Shown here piece after piece: positions 10,073-20,099 of a stretch of DNA of 64,000 bases. Numbering within the stretch: position 1 is the first letter of the stretch; each line of letters begins with the position of its first letter. Origin of the DNA: Desulfoferrobacter suflitae (GTDB lineage Bacteria > Desulfobacterota > Syntrophobacteria > Syntrophobacterales > Syntrophobacteraceae). The position numbers were made by a program, and so were the translations under genes. The DNA lies in contig NZ_JAIBKA010000002.1 in assembly GCF_022603395.1 (NCBI RefSeq), positions 310,001 to 374,000 on the forward strand, in the 5' to 3' direction. Under the pieces are notes generated by a model. It was not told where the DNA came from. It searched no databases and saw nothing but the letters and a program-made list of their open reading frames with translations.

Positions 10073-10443
10073 TTCTTGTACACCTCCTCGGGATCGAATA
10101 CTCGCTCCCCTATTATTTCCATTGCTCCGTTCACAAAGCGTTGATAAAAGCAGCTTTGGTAGCCTGTGTGGCAGGCCGCACCGCCCAACTGAACCACCTT
10201 CAGGAGGATGGTATCCCGATCGCAGTCCAAATAGATTTCCCGAACCAGTTGTACATGTCCGGACTCTTCCCCTTTCAGCCACAGCTTCCGGCGGGATCGA
10301 CTCCAATAGTGAGCTTTGCCGGTTTCAACGGTTTTACTCCAGGCCAGTTCATTCATATAGGCCAGCATCAAAACGCTGCCGCTTTCGGCATCCTGAACGA
10401 TGGCCGGAAGCAGGCCATGTTGCTTACTAAAATCAGGTTTCAC
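10069..10443 (-). CDS. hisI: Phosphoribosyl-AMP cyclohydrolase HisI
   Basis: Third step of histidine synthesis: hydrolytic ring opening of phosphoribosyl-AMP. The 124-residue protein has the metal-binding DCDRDT motif and the [14 protein letters not shown] cysteine/histidine cluster. It is the monofunctional form, with no HisE domain. The GTG at 10443 is chosen over a TTG two codons earlier because GGGAG is at good spacing and family members start at this point (KPDFSK). It leads the hisI-hisG-TPR-aminotransferase-engB operon. Confidence 0.95.
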   Translation of the reverse strand: MKPDFSKQHGLLPAIVQDAESGSVLMLAYMNELAWSKTVETGKAHYWSRSRRKLWLKGEESGHVQLVREIYLDCDRDTILLKVVQLGGAACHTGYQSCFYQRFVNGAMEIIGERVFDPEEVYKK

Positions 10444-10728
10444 TGTCAACTCTCCCAGGTCACTGTCGTCGGTTAAGCCTCATTTGCCTAAAATCTATAT
10501 CAATATCCTGTTTATCTGTCATGCTGATAATGCATGTCAGGCGCGCCCAGGCTCCCCCGAGAACCGGTCGCATCCCGTTGTGTCGCCGCATGCAGAGTGT
10601 TTACCAATTGATTTGAAATATGGGCGCCCACACCCTATATTCAGTGAACGCAAGGTGCTGTGGCAAGGTGCCGTCCATTGGGATCACTTCAAACGCGCAC
10701 GTCCGGGTGGACGTCTGGGAAGGGTTTC

Positions 10729-11982
10729 ATGACGCAAGAGCAAAAACAGATCATGGGCAGTCTCATCACCGTTGGCGATGAGATTCTTCTGGGAGACATA
10801 CCCAACGACAACGCCCACTATATTGCTGCATGTCTGCGCTCAAACGGTTTTCGTCTGCGCTCCATGGTGACTGTCGGCGACGCGGAACACGAAATCATCC
10901 AGGCACTTCATACCCGCCTGGAAGATTCGAGTTTTGTCATAATAACCGGCGGCCTCGGTCCCACCGAGGATGATCGAACCAGCGCCGCCGCGGCCAAGGC
11001 CTTTAACCTTCCATTAGTCGTCAACGACCGCTACCGTCAAGGTCTCAAGGAGGCATGCACCCGGCGAGGACTGAGCTGGTCCGAGGAATTGGACAAATTG
11101 ACCGAACTCCCCCAGGGTGCTGTCAAGATAGGACGAGACATGGCGGGATTCATCCTGGAACATGACCACGTGGTGTGCTACTTCCTGCCGGGAGTGCCTG
11201 CGGAAATGCAGCAATTGATGAGTGACCAGGTTCTCCCCGACCTCAAGCGGCGGTTTCCTGAACGGCCGGTCTACGTCAAACAGATTATGCGGGTACAGGG
11301 GCTCAGGGAATCGGTCATTGGCCATCGCTTGAAAAGCCTGTCATGGCACGATGAAGCCGTTCAAGTGGGTTATCTGCCGCAGCTTTATGAAAACTGGGTG
11401 ACCATACTGGTAACAGGCAAAGACCAGGCGTCGGCGACCGCCCGGCTGCAGCAGGTGCAGGCACACATTGTCGATCGCCTGGGTGCGCAGCATATCAGCG
11501 GGCTCAACGATGATACACTCGAAACCGTAGTGGGCCGGCAACTGCGAGCAAGGAGCTGGAAGGTGGCCGTCGCCGAATCCTGCACCGGAGGCCTTATTTG
11601 CCAAAGGATTACCAGCGTTGCCGGAGCCTCCGACTACTTTGAACGGGCTTTCATCACCTACGGCAATCAAGCCAAGATGGAGATGCTTGGAGTGCCGCCG
11701 GACCTACTGAATCAGCATGGAGCGGTGAGTGAACCCACCGCCCGGGCAATGGCCGAAGGAGCACGGCAGCAGGCAAGAGCCGATGTGGCTCTGGCTGTCA
11801 CCGGCATAGCCGGACCTGCGGGAGGAATGCCGGGCAAGCCCGTCGGAACGGTTTTCATCGCCTGCTCCACGAACTCCCACACCACAGTTCAAAAGCATCT
11901 ATTTGCAGGGCCGCGCGAAGTGGTCCGCGAGCAGGCGGCCCAGGCCGCACTGGTTCTTCTTTGGAGGATTTTATTACAATGA
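10729..11982 (+). CDS. cinA: CinA-family protein (nicotinamide-nucleotide amidohydrolase / MoCF domain)
   Basis: A 417-residue two-domain protein. The N-terminal molybdopterin-binding-like domain (ITVGDEILLGD near residue 10, TGGLGPTEDDRT near 75) is an ADP-ribose pyrophosphatase in characterised members. The C-terminal domain (VAESCTGGLICQRIT, then VTGIAGPAGG) is the NMN amidohydrolase, so the protein probably recycles pyridine nucleotides. The ATG at 10729 follows GGGAAGGG. It is divergent from hisI across about 285 bases, and its stop overlaps thpR. Confidence 0.93.
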   Translation: MTQEQKQIMGSLITVGDEILLGDIPNDNAHYIAACLRSNGFRLRSMVTVGDAEHEIIQALHTRLEDSSFVIITGGLGPTEDDRTSAAAAKAFNLPLVVNDRYRQGLKEACTRRGLSWSEELDKLTELPQGAVKIGRDMAGFILEHDHVVCYFLPGVPAEMQQLMSDQVLPDLKRRFPERPVYVKQIMRVQGLRESVIGHRLKSLSWHDEAVQVGYLPQLYENWVTILVTGKDQASATARLQQVQAHIVDRLGAQHISGLNDDTLETVVGRQLRARSWKVAVAESCTGGLICQRITSVAGASDYFERAFITYGNQAKMEMLGVPPDLLNQHGAVSEPTARAMAEGARQQARADVALAVTGIAGPAGGMPGKPVGTVFIACSTNSHTTVQKHLFAGPREVVREQAAQAALVLLWRILLQ

Positions 11983-12584
11983 TTCGAACCTTCATTGCCG
12001 TCGATGTGCCGTTTTTGGTCAAACGTGAACTGGAAAAATTTGCCGGGGAACTGAAAATGAGCGGAGCGCTGGTCACCTGGGTCAAGCCTGAGCGCATGCA
12101 TCTTACCTTAAAGTTCCTGGGCGATGTTTCCCCCGAACAAATCGAACCGATCGGGCAGGCGCTGCAGCAGGCGGCCACCGGTATCCATCCCGTACACCTG
12201 CAGCCTGCCGGATGCGGCGCGTTTCCTTCCCTCAAGCAAATGCGGGTTGTTTGGGTGGGATTGCGAGGTGATGTGGATCTGCTGCAAACACTGCACAAAC
12301 GAGTTGAAACGGCTCTAACCACGCTTGGATTTGCAGCCGAGGAGAGGCCCTTCAAGGCGCATTTGACACTCGGTCGAGTTAAGGGCAAGAAACACCTGAA
12401 TCTGCTCCAGGAGGCCCTTCTGGCCCACCGGCAATTTACGGCGGGAGCCTTTGCAGTGACAGAACTCACACTGTATAGAAGCGATTTGAGACCAACGGGC
12501 CCAATTTATCAACCATTGTTGCGGGTGCCCTTAGGCACTGGGACAGATGGATTCGGGGACGGTCTTGTAACGGAGCCTCCCTGA
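11979..12584 (+). CDS. thpR: RNA 2',3'-cyclic phosphodiesterase (ThpR / LigT)
   Basis: A 2H phosphoesterase of 201 residues with the two hallmark HxTL motifs: HLTLKFLG near residue 30 and HLTLGRVK near residue 127. It hydrolyses RNA terminal 2',3'-cyclic phosphates and can join tRNA halves in vitro. The ATG at 11979 overlaps the cinA stop (ATGA) and has a GGAGG site nine bases upstream. Pairing of cinA with thpR (often with recA) is common. Confidence 0.92.
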   Translation: MIRTFIAVDVPFLVKRELEKFAGELKMSGALVTWVKPERMHLTLKFLGDVSPEQIEPIGQALQQAATGIHPVHLQPAGCGAFPSLKQMRVVWVGLRGDVDLLQTLHKRVETALTTLGFAAEERPFKAHLTLGRVKGKKHLNLLQEALLAHRQFTAGAFAVTELTLYRSDLRPTGPIYQPLLRVPLGTGTDGFGDGLVTEPP

Positions 12585-12631
12585 CGGTATCGCACAGACC
12601 TTGATGGGGGGCGAGTGTCACGGCCTGCCGG

Positions 12632-12814
12632 CTAATCCGAATCGATGACAAAGTGCCGCTCAAAAAAATCGAGCAGGCGTTGACCATCCTCCGTAACAAT
12701 CCAGCCGGTTCCCCCACATTCCGGGCAATCGATGGTCTCAGCATGGTCTTCGCCATAAACGACTCCCGTGCCCCAGCATCTCCAGCATTTCACCTCAAGT
12801 TCCGGCAGTCCCAT
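12632..12814 (-). CDS. Small zinc-finger-like protein
   Basis: A 60-residue protein with two CxxC pairs (CWRCWGTG near residue 10 and CPECGGTG near residue 34) resembling the DnaJ zinc-binding motif CxxCxGxG. It probably binds one zinc ion. A GGGG site lies five bases before the ATG. Convergent with thpR. Function unknown; small single-zinc proteins of this type are often found near chaperone or translation genes, but nothing here links it to a process. Confidence 0.72.
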   Translation of the reverse strand: MGLPELEVKCWRCWGTGVVYGEDHAETIDCPECGGTGWIVTEDGQRLLDFFERHFVIDSD

Positions 12815-13211
12815 AACATCCCCGTCATTGTCTGTCTTGAACCGGCGTTTAAACCTGCCTCACCCTCTGCCAGGCACGTCGTCACTCATGTCATATTCTA
12901 ATGCGCCTTGATGGATATCCTCAGTGTGCGCCGTCTTTCCACCAACCCCAGTTCAATGATCCTGGTCAGCAGCCCAATTGTCTTGGCGTATGAAGGAGGA
13001 GAAGTCGGTGTTTGAGGCAGGCAGCCGGTGGTGTGCGGTTATGGGGATACGGGCGGCCTTCCGCCGCCCGAAGCCATCTTCATACCGGCGTACAGAACCG
13101 GCAAAGACCCATGTCCAGACAATGTCAAGATAGGCCGGTCAATGCTCTCCACGCTGGTTATCCTTCCGGTTGTCTATATATCAGAGCCTACCTCAACCCC
13201 ACGCATGTAGC
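12815..13211. other. Intergenic region with one GC-rich hairpin
   Basis: No convincing gene. A 7-bp GC stem (13051-13057 pairing with 13063-13069) is present but has no T-run on either side, so I do not call it a terminator. It lies downstream of two minus-strand genes ending at 13212 and could slow 3' decay of their message. Confidence 0.4.
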
Positions 13212-13730
13212 CTAAAAACAGCTTGGTACTATGGCATGCGCTTTGGCTTCCTTCAGATTGCGGATGATGGGGTCATATTTTTCTTGCCGCTGCACTCGCT
13301 GCACCAGTATTTCATCACCACGCCAGGAGAGTTTGACGGTCTGATACGGATTGCACAGCGATCCCTGCTGCAGCGGTAACCGATGGTAAGTGAAATGCAT
13401 CATGCGGCTCCTCGACCAGCGCTGCGGATAGTAGTCGAGGGGATTGAATGTGAATTTTCCATCGTATACCATGGAGCGCACTACCACGTGGCGAGGCGGT
13501 GAAATGACAGCCCTGCGCAGGCGTGATTCAATCTTCCTCACCACAGACGGGATCGAATTGCTGACGACCACCTGCGTTGGGAACTCGTCGCCGCTGGGGC
13601 TGCTGCCGAAATTTCTGCGAACCGTGGCAAGGTCTTTCAGCAACCGCCTGGCATCCCAAAAATCCAAATCCGTGTAGATGTGGTAGGCATACTTGGTTTG
13701 ACTCGGGTGAGCGTAAATGATTCTGGCCAT
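13212..13730 (-). CDS. Conserved-looking hypothetical protein
   Basis: A 172-residue protein with no signal peptide or membrane segment. It is basic and rich in Tyr, Arg and His, with no motif I recognise. The ATG at 13730 is preceded by AGGGAGAA at good spacing. It lies 23 bases after the gene for a small protein with a Cys-Gly tail, in the same direction, so the two probably form one transcript and may act together. I do not assign a function. Confidence 0.7.
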   Translation of the reverse strand: MARIIYAHPSQTKYAYHIYTDLDFWDARRLLKDLATVRRNFGSSPSGDEFPTQVVVSNSIPSVVRKIESRLRRAVISPPRHVVVRSMVYDGKFTFNPLDYYPQRWSRSRMMHFTYHRLPLQQGSLCNPYQTVKLSWRGDEILVQRVQRQEKYDPIIRNLKEAKAHAIVPSCF

Positions 13731-13753
13731 GGCTTCTCCCTGGAAAGTTTCCG

Positions 13754-14092
13754 TCAGCTGCAACCACAACCGCAGCCGCAGCCTGATCCGAAATCTTCCT
13801 GTACCATCGCGATCTTCTCCAGCGAATACTTGCCCATGATGTTTTGAATCTCTTCCATGGTGAGATATTGCACAAACGTTTCGTGTATGTGCGAGATCCG
13901 CTGGGCGAAGGATTTCACGGTTTCGTCCATAAGTTTCAGTGAGCTTGCCAGAACCAGAGTGTCCAGTTTGCCATCGTCTGAATCTCCCACTACACACAAC
14001 GGAAACCACGCCTGTGCTGACTTGAGAAAGCCCACATAAAACATCTTTCCCAACTGCCCTTGGAAGAAACTGTCATGATTGACTAATTCCAT
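13754..14092 (-). CDS. Small protein with Gly-Cys repeat tail
   Basis: About 112 residues, soluble. The body is helical and acidic. The last residues alternate Gly and Cys (GSGCGCGCGCS), giving four cysteines spaced by one glycine each. Such a tail could bind a soft metal or anchor a cofactor, but I know of no defined family and do not assign a function. The ATG at 14092 is favoured over the one at 14101 because GAGGA is then ten bases away instead of one. It is likely co-transcribed with the next gene. Confidence 0.68.
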   Translation of the reverse strand: MELVNHDSFFQGQLGKMFYVGFLKSAQAWFPLCVVGDSDDGKLDTLVLASSLKLMDETVKSFAQRISHIHETFVQYLTMEEIQNIMGKYSLEKIAMVQEDFGSGCGCGCGCS

Positions 14093-14299
14093 AGCGTGCA
14101 TGTCCTCTGACTACGCATGATAAGGTTTATAATTTATTCCGCATATTTTTACTAAATTAAACTGTTATTCGCCGTCTTTCAAGGTGCTGCCCGGCAGGTC
14201 CAGCACTTTTCGTTTCAGAGGCGAAACCTCCTGCTCCTGCGGCCGCGAAAGCCGTTATTGATGCGAGGGACTGGGGCAGCATCCGGGATATTCCAAGGA

Positions 14300-15418
14300 T
14301 CAATCGGCAAGCAGATCATCAATAGGCCGGTAGTCTAAGCCAAAAGCTTCGGCTACAGCCTTGAAAGTTATGCTGCCTCGCACCACATTGGCTCCCAGTT
14401 TGATTTCGGGATTTTCCAGCATGGCTTGTTTCCAACCCTTATTGGCAATCTCTACGGCATAGGGCAAAGTGGCGTTGGTCAAGGCCAGGGTTGAGGTCTT
14501 GGGAACCGCGCCCGGCATGTTGGCAACGCAATAGTGGATAACGCCTTCTACCACGTAAGTCGGATCTTTGTGCGTGGTCGGCCGGGACGTTTCAAAGCAC
14601 CCCCCCTGATCGATGGCCACATCGACCAACACTGCACCCTTCTTCATGGTCTTCAACATCTCACGTGTGATGAGCCGAGGGGCCTTGGCACCCGGAATCA
14701 AAACCGCACCGACCACGACATCGGCCCTTGGGATCAGATCCCGGATGGCTGCAGGGCTCGAGTAGAGAAGAAAACAATTTTTCGGCATCACATCGCTCAG
14801 ATATCTTAGACGGTCAAGATTCATGTCGAGCACATACACTTTGGCACCGAGGCCACAGGCCATTTTGGCCGCATTGGTTCCGACCACACCGCCACCAATG
14901 ATCACCACATGGCCAGGGTCAACTCCGGGAACACCACCCAGCAAAATGCCATGCCCCCCCTGCGCCATTTCCAGGTATTTCGCCCCCTGTTGAATGGCCA
15001 TCCTGCCGGCCACCTCACTCATGGGGGTGAGCAGCGGCAACGAGCGATCGGACTTCTGGATGGTTTCGTAGGCTATGCTGACCGATTTCCTCTTGATCAG
15101 CTCCAGGGTCAGCTCTTCGTCGGCAGCCAAATGCAGATAGGTGAAAATGATCTGATCTTCCCGAATGAGACCGTATTCGGAAGGCAAAGGCTCTTTCACA
15201 TGCATGATCATTTCAGCACGGTCATAAATTTCCTGCGGGGTGGCGACAAGCTGCGCCCCCACTGCGGCATAGTCTCCGTCTCCAAAGCCACTGCCGACCC
15301 CAGCGCACTTTTCCACCAAGACGGTGTGCCCGTTATGCTTCATCACTTCGACTCCCGCAGGAGTCATGGCGATTCTGTTTTCTTCCGCCTTGATTTCCTT
15401 CAAAACCCCAACGATCAT
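14300..15418 (-). CDS. ald: Alanine dehydrogenase
   Basis: NAD-dependent reversible deamination of L-alanine to pyruvate and ammonium, 372 residues. The N-terminal substrate domain has [20 protein letters not shown] with the conserved Lys, Glu and Arg. A Rossmann NAD site [13 protein letters not shown] is near residue 173. Length matches the family exactly. GGGAGAGAAG precedes the ATG. In anaerobes it feeds alanine carbon into pyruvate or produces alanine as a redox sink; direction cannot be told here. Confidence 0.96.
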   Translation of the reverse strand: MIVGVLKEIKAEENRIAMTPAGVEVMKHNGHTVLVEKCAGVGSGFGDGDYAAVGAQLVATPQEIYDRAEMIMHVKEPLPSEYGLIREDQIIFTYLHLAADEELTLELIKRKSVSIAYETIQKSDRSLPLLTPMSEVAGRMAIQQGAKYLEMAQGGHGILLGGVPGVDPGHVVIIGGGVVGTNAAKMACGLGAKVYVLDMNLDRLRYLSDVMPKNCFLLYSSPAAIRDLIPRADVVVGAVLIPGAKAPRLITREMLKTMKKGAVLVDVAIDQGGCFETSRPTTHKDPTYVVEGVIHYCVANMPGAVPKTSTLALTNATLPYAVEIANKGWKQAMLENPEIKLGANVVRGSITFKAVAEAFGLDYRPIDDLLAD

Positions 15419-15782
15419 CTTCTCTCCCTTTTGCCTTTGCGCAGCACACTCCCACAGGCTCCCAGACCCGCTGAAGCTTCTCAGCCCTTACGCCGGCGGT
15501 GCTCCTCAGCACATGCAATGCCTTCCAGGCCAGTCACCACCAAGCGAGAATACGTCTGGATTCAACGCCGGATATACTATGCAAGACTTTGAGGAAAAAA
15601 CAAAGCTGTTTTCCAGGAGATTGAGTCGTGATTGGAATGCATGAATCAACGACAACGGGCGATAAACCACCAGGCCCTTCGGAATGATGCGTGCTGGTCT
15701 ACTCGGCAGGAATCATCAGATTGCGGACAAATCTTGAGGGAAACGGACGACCACAGCAAGGGAAGGGGATCGATCGGGGAAA
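15419..15782. other. Intergenic region between ald and bfr
   Basis: No gene is supported. The part next to 15418 should carry the ald promoter on the minus strand, but I saw no clear -35/-10 pair. The far end borders the hairpin that terminates the bacterioferritin transcript. Confidence 0.35.
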
Positions 15783-15806
15783 GGCGGGTTGAGCAACCAA
15801 CCCGCC
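15783..15806 (-). terminator. Hairpin terminator after the bacterioferritin gene
   Basis: A perfect 9-bp stem (GGCGGGTTG at 15783-15791 with CAACCCGCC at 15798-15806, six-base loop) lies 12 bases beyond the bfr stop. On the minus strand it is followed by a short TTTCC tract, so it is a moderate rather than a strong intrinsic terminator. Confidence 0.6.
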
Positions 15807-15818
15807 CATGAAGAACAT

Positions 15819-16361
15819 TTATGCTGCACCACCTTGTCGTGCGGCAAACCCCTGGGTCTGCAATCCCGTAGCAGAGGGAGTTCCGGCAATCTTGGCCAGG
15901 TAGGCTGCCCCAAGTTTTTCGATGTGCCCGGCGATGCTGTCGAAGTAATTGAAATGCAGCTGCTCTTCGTCGATGATGGCTTCAAACAGTTTCACACTGG
16001 TGCTGTCACCATTTTCACGGCACACCTGCAGAAATTTGTTGTATGCGGCAATGGTGTCATCTTCCTGATCCGCATCGGCAGGAAAAACCACCTCCACCGG
16101 TTGGCCCCTTTCCACTTTCCTTGCCATGTCCGTGGTCGGTTCTCCCCCCAATTCTTTGATTCTTTCCGCAAACATTTCGGCATGACGCATTTCGTCAATG
16201 GCTATCAGCTTGACTTTGGCGGCTAATTCACCGTAGTCCAGATCATCCAAATTGTAATGCTGGTTCATGTACTGGCCGATGGCATGCAATTCCATGGCCC
16301 GCGCCTGGTTGAGCACTTCAATGACTTTACTCTTGATCTCTTGTCTCGATTCTTGAGCCAT
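15819..16361 (-). CDS. bfr: Bacterioferritin
   Basis: Iron-storage protein of 180 residues, somewhat longer than the usual 158 because of a C-terminal extension rich in Ala and Gly. Ferroxidase ligands E24 (AMELHA), E57 and H60 (DEMRH) are present, and M58 matches the haem-binding methionine of bacterioferritins, so a haem-containing 24-mer is expected. EEQLHFNYFD supplies the second metal site. GGGAG precedes the ATG. In anaerobes it protects against oxygen and free iron. Confidence 0.92.
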   Translation of the reverse strand: MAQESRQEIKSKVIEVLNQARAMELHAIGQYMNQHYNLDDLDYGELAAKVKLIAIDEMRHAEMFAERIKELGGEPTTDMARKVERGQPVEVVFPADADQEDDTIAAYNKFLQVCRENGDSTSVKLFEAIIDEEQLHFNYFDSIAGHIEKLGAAYLAKIAGTPSATGLQTQGFAARQGGAA

Positions 16362-16540
16362 GATTCACTCCCGCAGTTCTGTTGGGCGATCCTTTGCAGC
16401 GTAAACATCTCACCGACACAATCCATTATTATTTAAAATACGGCTGTCTGTGTGACAAGAGAAAAACAATGTTGAAGGCATCCGCACCGTTCCCTGCTTC
16501 AACCTGAAAGGTGCAGGCCCGGAGCCCATGACGGCTCGCC

Positions 16541-16918
16541 CTACCTGTTACCTTTCAGCAAATCCCCCAGCGCAGCAAACGGCTGATGCGTTGTGGAGGG
16601 CGGTTCGTTATCCCGACGCGCAGGGGTCGCGGCGCTCCATTCAGCATCCGCATAGCGGGAATGCTCATTATCGTGGCAGAACAGGCACAACAGCTCCCAG
16701 TTGCTTCCGTCGGGAGGATTATTGTCATGATCATGGTCTTTATGGTGAACGGTGAGCTCACGCAGTCGCTTGCCCGAAAACTCGCGGCCGCATCGCGCAC
16801 ATACCCAGGGAAACAGCTTTAGGGCTCGTTCGCGGTATGTCTTTTCCCGGTTGCGACGGGTTTCGGCAATGATTTGATCCGTCTTGTCCATTGGTTTCCC
16901 TTTATCCTGCGGTGCCAT
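16541..16918 (-). CDS. YajD-like HNH nuclease
   Basis: A 125-residue protein with two zinc-binding CxxC pairs (CARCGREF near residue 41, CLFCHDNEH near 80) around the HNH core TVHHKDHDHDNNPPDGSNW. This is the arrangement of YajD, a small HNH endonuclease family of uncertain role. A GGAGG site lies seven bases before the ATG at 16918; an internal ATG at 16890 also has an AAGGGA site. No mobile-element context is visible, so a chromosomal function is more likely than homing. Confidence 0.85.
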   Translation of the reverse strand: MAPQDKGKPMDKTDQIIAETRRNREKTYRERALKLFPWVCARCGREFSGKRLRELTVHHKDHDHDNNPPDGSNWELLCLFCHDNEHSRYADAEWSAATPARRDNEPPSTTHQPFAALGDLLKGNR

Positions 16919-17093
16919 AAAAAAACCTCCGAGGGCTCGTTCAATGCTTGCCCTGATGTCAAGGGTGTTGAATTTCCGACATGGTGTACTAAATTAATAT
17001 ACCGGCACTGGGGATATAAACAAGATAATGCAACCAATAAATGCTGACATTCAGGGAAGATTTGAAATCAGAGAAAGCTAAGGAGAGAACCCA

Positions 17094-17453
17094 ATGCAAT
17101 GCGACAAATGCGGGACCTCGATCGATCCCGGTGACGACCGCGAATTCGGAGGGCAGGTCTTATGTGAAGACTGTTATATGGATAGCCTTTCCCCGGCTCG
17201 TACCTGCGATCCATGGGCGGTGCACAGCGCCAAGACGTTGAAAGAACTGGGCGGGGGGGAGCCCGAAATCAATGAGCTGCAGGCAAAAATTCTCGCAATT
17301 CTGGCAGAAAGCGGCGGCATGGAACCTGCCGTTCTGGCCGCACGACTGAATGTAAAACCGGTGGAGCTCGAACGACAGATCGCTTCCCTGCGACACATGG
17401 AAAAGGTCAGAGGGGCCCTCCAGGAAGGCAGGAAAGTGATCCGGCTTTGGTGA
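17094..17453 (+). CDS. Zinc-ribbon plus winged-helix-like small protein
   Basis: A 119-residue protein in two parts. Residues 1-30 hold four cysteines as C3-x2-C6 and C24-x2-C27, a LIM- or ribbon-type zinc site. Residues 55-119 look like a helix-turn-helix (ILAESGGMEPAVLAARLN, then a Gly/Arg wing). A DNA- or protein-binding regulator is plausible. AAGGAG precedes the ATG. It converges on the lytic transglycosylase gene with a ten-base gap. Confidence 0.72.
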   Translation: MQCDKCGTSIDPGDDREFGGQVLCEDCYMDSLSPARTCDPWAVHSAKTLKELGGGEPEINELQAKILAILAESGGMEPAVLAARLNVKPVELERQIASLRHMEKVRGALQEGRKVIRLW

Positions 17454-17463
17454 TTGACGGCAA

Positions 17464-17982
17464 TCAGGTATTGTTTTTGTATTCCGAATAGAATCGCAGG
17501 ACTTTCTTGAGATAGGCGCGGGTTTCCCTGTAAGGAGGAACCCCACCATAGCGCTTCACCGTTGTAGGGCCGGCGTTATAGGCGGCGAGCGCAAGTTCGA
17601 GGTCATTGTCGAAGATCTTCAGGAGACGCTTCAGATAACGCACGCCGCCTTCGATGTTTTCTTGCGGGTTAAAAGGGTCCGACACGCCCATATGGTCGGC
17701 GGTATCCGGCATCATCTGCATGAGCCCCATTGCTCCTTTGGGAGAAACGGCGCGGCTGTTGAATTTCGATTCCGCCCTGATTACTGCTTTAACCAGATGA
17801 AAGTCAACGCCATGGCGCTTACTGACAGCCAGAATATAGGGATCGTAATAAGACGTGTCCGTCAGCCGCAAATAATGCGCTACGTCCCTGATCAAACGCG
17901 GTTGCACCAAATATGCAAAGACCGCAAAGCAAAGCGGAAGTCCAATAGCCAGGGCAATGATTATTCTGCGCTCACGATTCAT
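17464..17982 (-). CDS. Lytic transglycosylase (Slt/MltE-like), membrane-anchored
   Basis: Peptidoglycan-cleaving enzyme of 172 residues. An N-terminal hydrophobic segment (about residues 7-26) anchors or exports it. The goose-lysozyme-like SLT domain follows, with catalytic E71 in IRAESKFNS, then GAMGLMQMMP and the AAYNAGP motif near residue 140. The ATG at 17982 is chosen because GGAG lies eight bases upstream, and it directly precedes the membrane segment; an upstream in-frame ATG at 18030 lacks this. Confidence 0.92.
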   Translation of the reverse strand: MNRERRIIIALAIGLPLCFAVFAYLVQPRLIRDVAHYLRLTDTSYYDPYILAVSKRHGVDFHLVKAVIRAESKFNSRAVSPKGAMGLMQMMPDTADHMGVSDPFNPQENIEGGVRYLKRLLKIFDNDLELALAAYNAGPTTVKRYGGVPPYRETRAYLKKVLRFYSEYKNNT

Positions 17983-18345
17983 AGGGAATTCTCCAATTTC
18001 GAGCAAAACATGTTGCGGCCCGTTTTTCAAGATTTTTTTTGTGCTTGAAACCGCTCGAACCGACGGGAGTCAGGAATTGACCTTTGCCCCAGCGGAAAAC
18101 GTGGACAACAAGAGTTACCATGTTTACGATTGTGGTTATCGTGATCGAAACGCCGTTCGGCGACTCCAGGGGCAGCCCGCATGATGCCTGCGCCACGTTA
18201 ACCTGCAGGGCTTCAGCGGCGGTTCAACCGCGTCAGGCGAAGGGCCGATCTCAGGTTGCGGTGGTTGCGGAGCATCGATTGCGACGGCTCCTGTGGAGGT
18301 ATCGCTGAATGGCTAAACCGTCAATTGATGAGGGAGATGCATCCT
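17983..18345. other. Divergent intergenic region
   Basis: Separates the divergent transglycosylase and phosphoglucomutase genes and should hold both promoters. I could not pick out a convincing -35/-10 pair, RNA gene or small coding region. Confidence 0.35.
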
Positions 18346-19992
18346 ATGCCGTTACATCCGCTGGCAGGTAAGCCCGCACCCAGGTCAATGCTGGTCAACG
18401 TGGCCAAGCTCGTGACCGCCTATTACACCATTCGCCCCGATGTCACTGATCCCGCTCAGAGGGTCGCATTTGGCACGTCCGGGCACCGCGGATCTGCCCT
18501 CCAGGGCAGCTTCAACGAAGCGCACATCCTGGCGACCACTCAAGCAATTTGCGACTACAGACAACAGCAAGATATTGGCGGCCCCCTGTATCTCGGCATG
18601 GACACACATGCTTTGTCCGAACCGAGCTTCGCCACCGCCCTGGAGGTCCTTGCGGCCAACAGAGTGGATGTCATGATCCAGGCAAATGGCGGGTATACAC
18701 CCACCCCCGTCATTTCCCACGCAATTCTGTCCTACAACCGCGGCCGCAAATCGGCACTGGCCGACGGCATTGTGGTCACGCCGTCGCACAACCCGCCGGA
18801 AGATGGCGGCTTCAAGTACAACCCCCCCAATGGCGGCCCGGCTGACACAGAGGTGACCAGAATCATTGAAAATCGAGCCAATGAATATCTCGAGCAAAAC
18901 AACAGGTCGGTCAAGCGGGTGGATTTTCACAGGGCCGTCAAAGCCCGGACAACCCACGATCACGACTACGTTCAGCCTTATGTCAGTGACCTGCGGAACG
19001 TGGTTGACCTGGATGCCGTCAGGTCCGCGCATATCAAGATCGGGGTTGACCCCCTGGGTGGTTCTGTTGAGGGATTCTGGCAGCCGATCGCAGACGCGTA
19101 CGGTTTGAACATTGATATAGTCAATGAGGTGGTGGACCCCACCTTCGCTTTCATGACCGTAGACAAAGATGGCAAAATCCGCATGGATTGCTCCTCGCCC
19201 TATGCCATGGCCAATCTCATCGGCATGCGGAACAATTACGACATCGCCTGCGGCAACGATCCAGACGGTGACCGGCACGGCATCGTGGCCCCGAGTGTGG
19301 GATTGATGAACCCGAACCACTATCTTTCCGTGGCCATCTGGTACCTCTTTCAACACCGCCCTGATTGGGGAAAACGGGCAACCGTCGGCAAGACGCTTGT
19401 GAGCAGCAGCATGATCGACCGGATAGCTGAACACCTTGGCAGGAAACTTTCAGAAGTGCCGGTCGGTTTCAAATGGTTCGTGGAGGGCCTCATTGACGGT
19501 TCCTACGGTTTTGCCGGCGAAGAAAGCGCGGGCGCATCCTTTTTGCGCCACGACGGCAGCGTGTGGACCACCGACAAGGACGGCATCATCATGGATCTGT
19601 TAGCCGCTGAGATAACCGCCAAGACCGGGCGAGACCCGGGCGAACATTATCAACTGCTTACTGAAAAATTCGGCCGTCCCATCTATGAACGCCTGGATAA
19701 GCCCGCCACGCGTGAGCAAAAAGCCATTCTCAAACACCTCTCCCCCCGCCAAATCACTGCCGATGCTCTCGCCGGGGAGCCCATAACAGCCAAATTGACA
19801 ACGGCGCCGGGCAACGGTGCATCCATTGGCGGTTTGAAGGTGGTCGCAAAAAATGGCTGGTTTGCCGTCCGTCCGTCAGGCACGGAAGATGTCTACAAAA
19901 TTTATGCAGAGAGCTTCAGGAGCAAAGAACATTTGCGGGAGATTCAAGAAGAGGCCGAAAATATCGTTCGGGCTGCGCTCGCCTCGGCATGA
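18346..19992 (+). CDS. pgm: Phosphoglucomutase (alpha-D-glucose 1,6-bisphosphate dependent)
   Basis: Interconverts glucose 1-phosphate and glucose 6-phosphate. The 548-residue protein matches the length of the E. coli Pgm type. It shows TSGHRGS near residue 44, the phosphoserine loop [12 protein letters not shown] with S147, the Mg-binding loop DPDGDRHG, the sugar-binding GEESAGASF, and the phosphate-binding [10 protein letters not shown] near the end. The ATG at 18346 has GAGGGAG nine bases upstream; the N-terminus [11 protein letters not shown] then aligns with the family. Confidence 0.95.
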   Translation: MPLHPLAGKPAPRSMLVNVAKLVTAYYTIRPDVTDPAQRVAFGTSGHRGSALQGSFNEAHILATTQAICDYRQQQDIGGPLYLGMDTHALSEPSFATALEVLAANRVDVMIQANGGYTPTPVISHAILSYNRGRKSALADGIVVTPSHNPPEDGGFKYNPPNGGPADTEVTRIIENRANEYLEQNNRSVKRVDFHRAVKARTTHDHDYVQPYVSDLRNVVDLDAVRSAHIKIGVDPLGGSVEGFWQPIADAYGLNIDIVNEVVDPTFAFMTVDKDGKIRMDCSSPYAMANLIGMRNNYDIACGNDPDGDRHGIVAPSVGLMNPNHYLSVAIWYLFQHRPDWGKRATVGKTLVSSSMIDRIAEHLGRKLSEVPVGFKWFVEGLIDGSYGFAGEESAGASFLRHDGSVWTTDKDGIIMDLLAAEITAKTGRDPGEHYQLLTEKFGRPIYERLDKPATREQKAILKHLSPRQITADALAGEPITAKLTTAPGNGASIGGLKVVAKNGWFAVRPSGTEDVYKIYAESFRSKEHLREIQEEAENIVRAALASA

Positions 19993-20099
19993 GCCTAACC
20001 CTTGGCGTTTTCTCTGGGGCCTGGAGCGCGGTTTAAACCTCCGACCGTGCTCCAATTGCACCTTTGCACCCCGTGGTAGATCGCACTCGAAGCGGTAGC

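Noticed and set aside
13051-13069. GC-rich hairpin as terminator
   Set aside because: There is no T-run on either strand.
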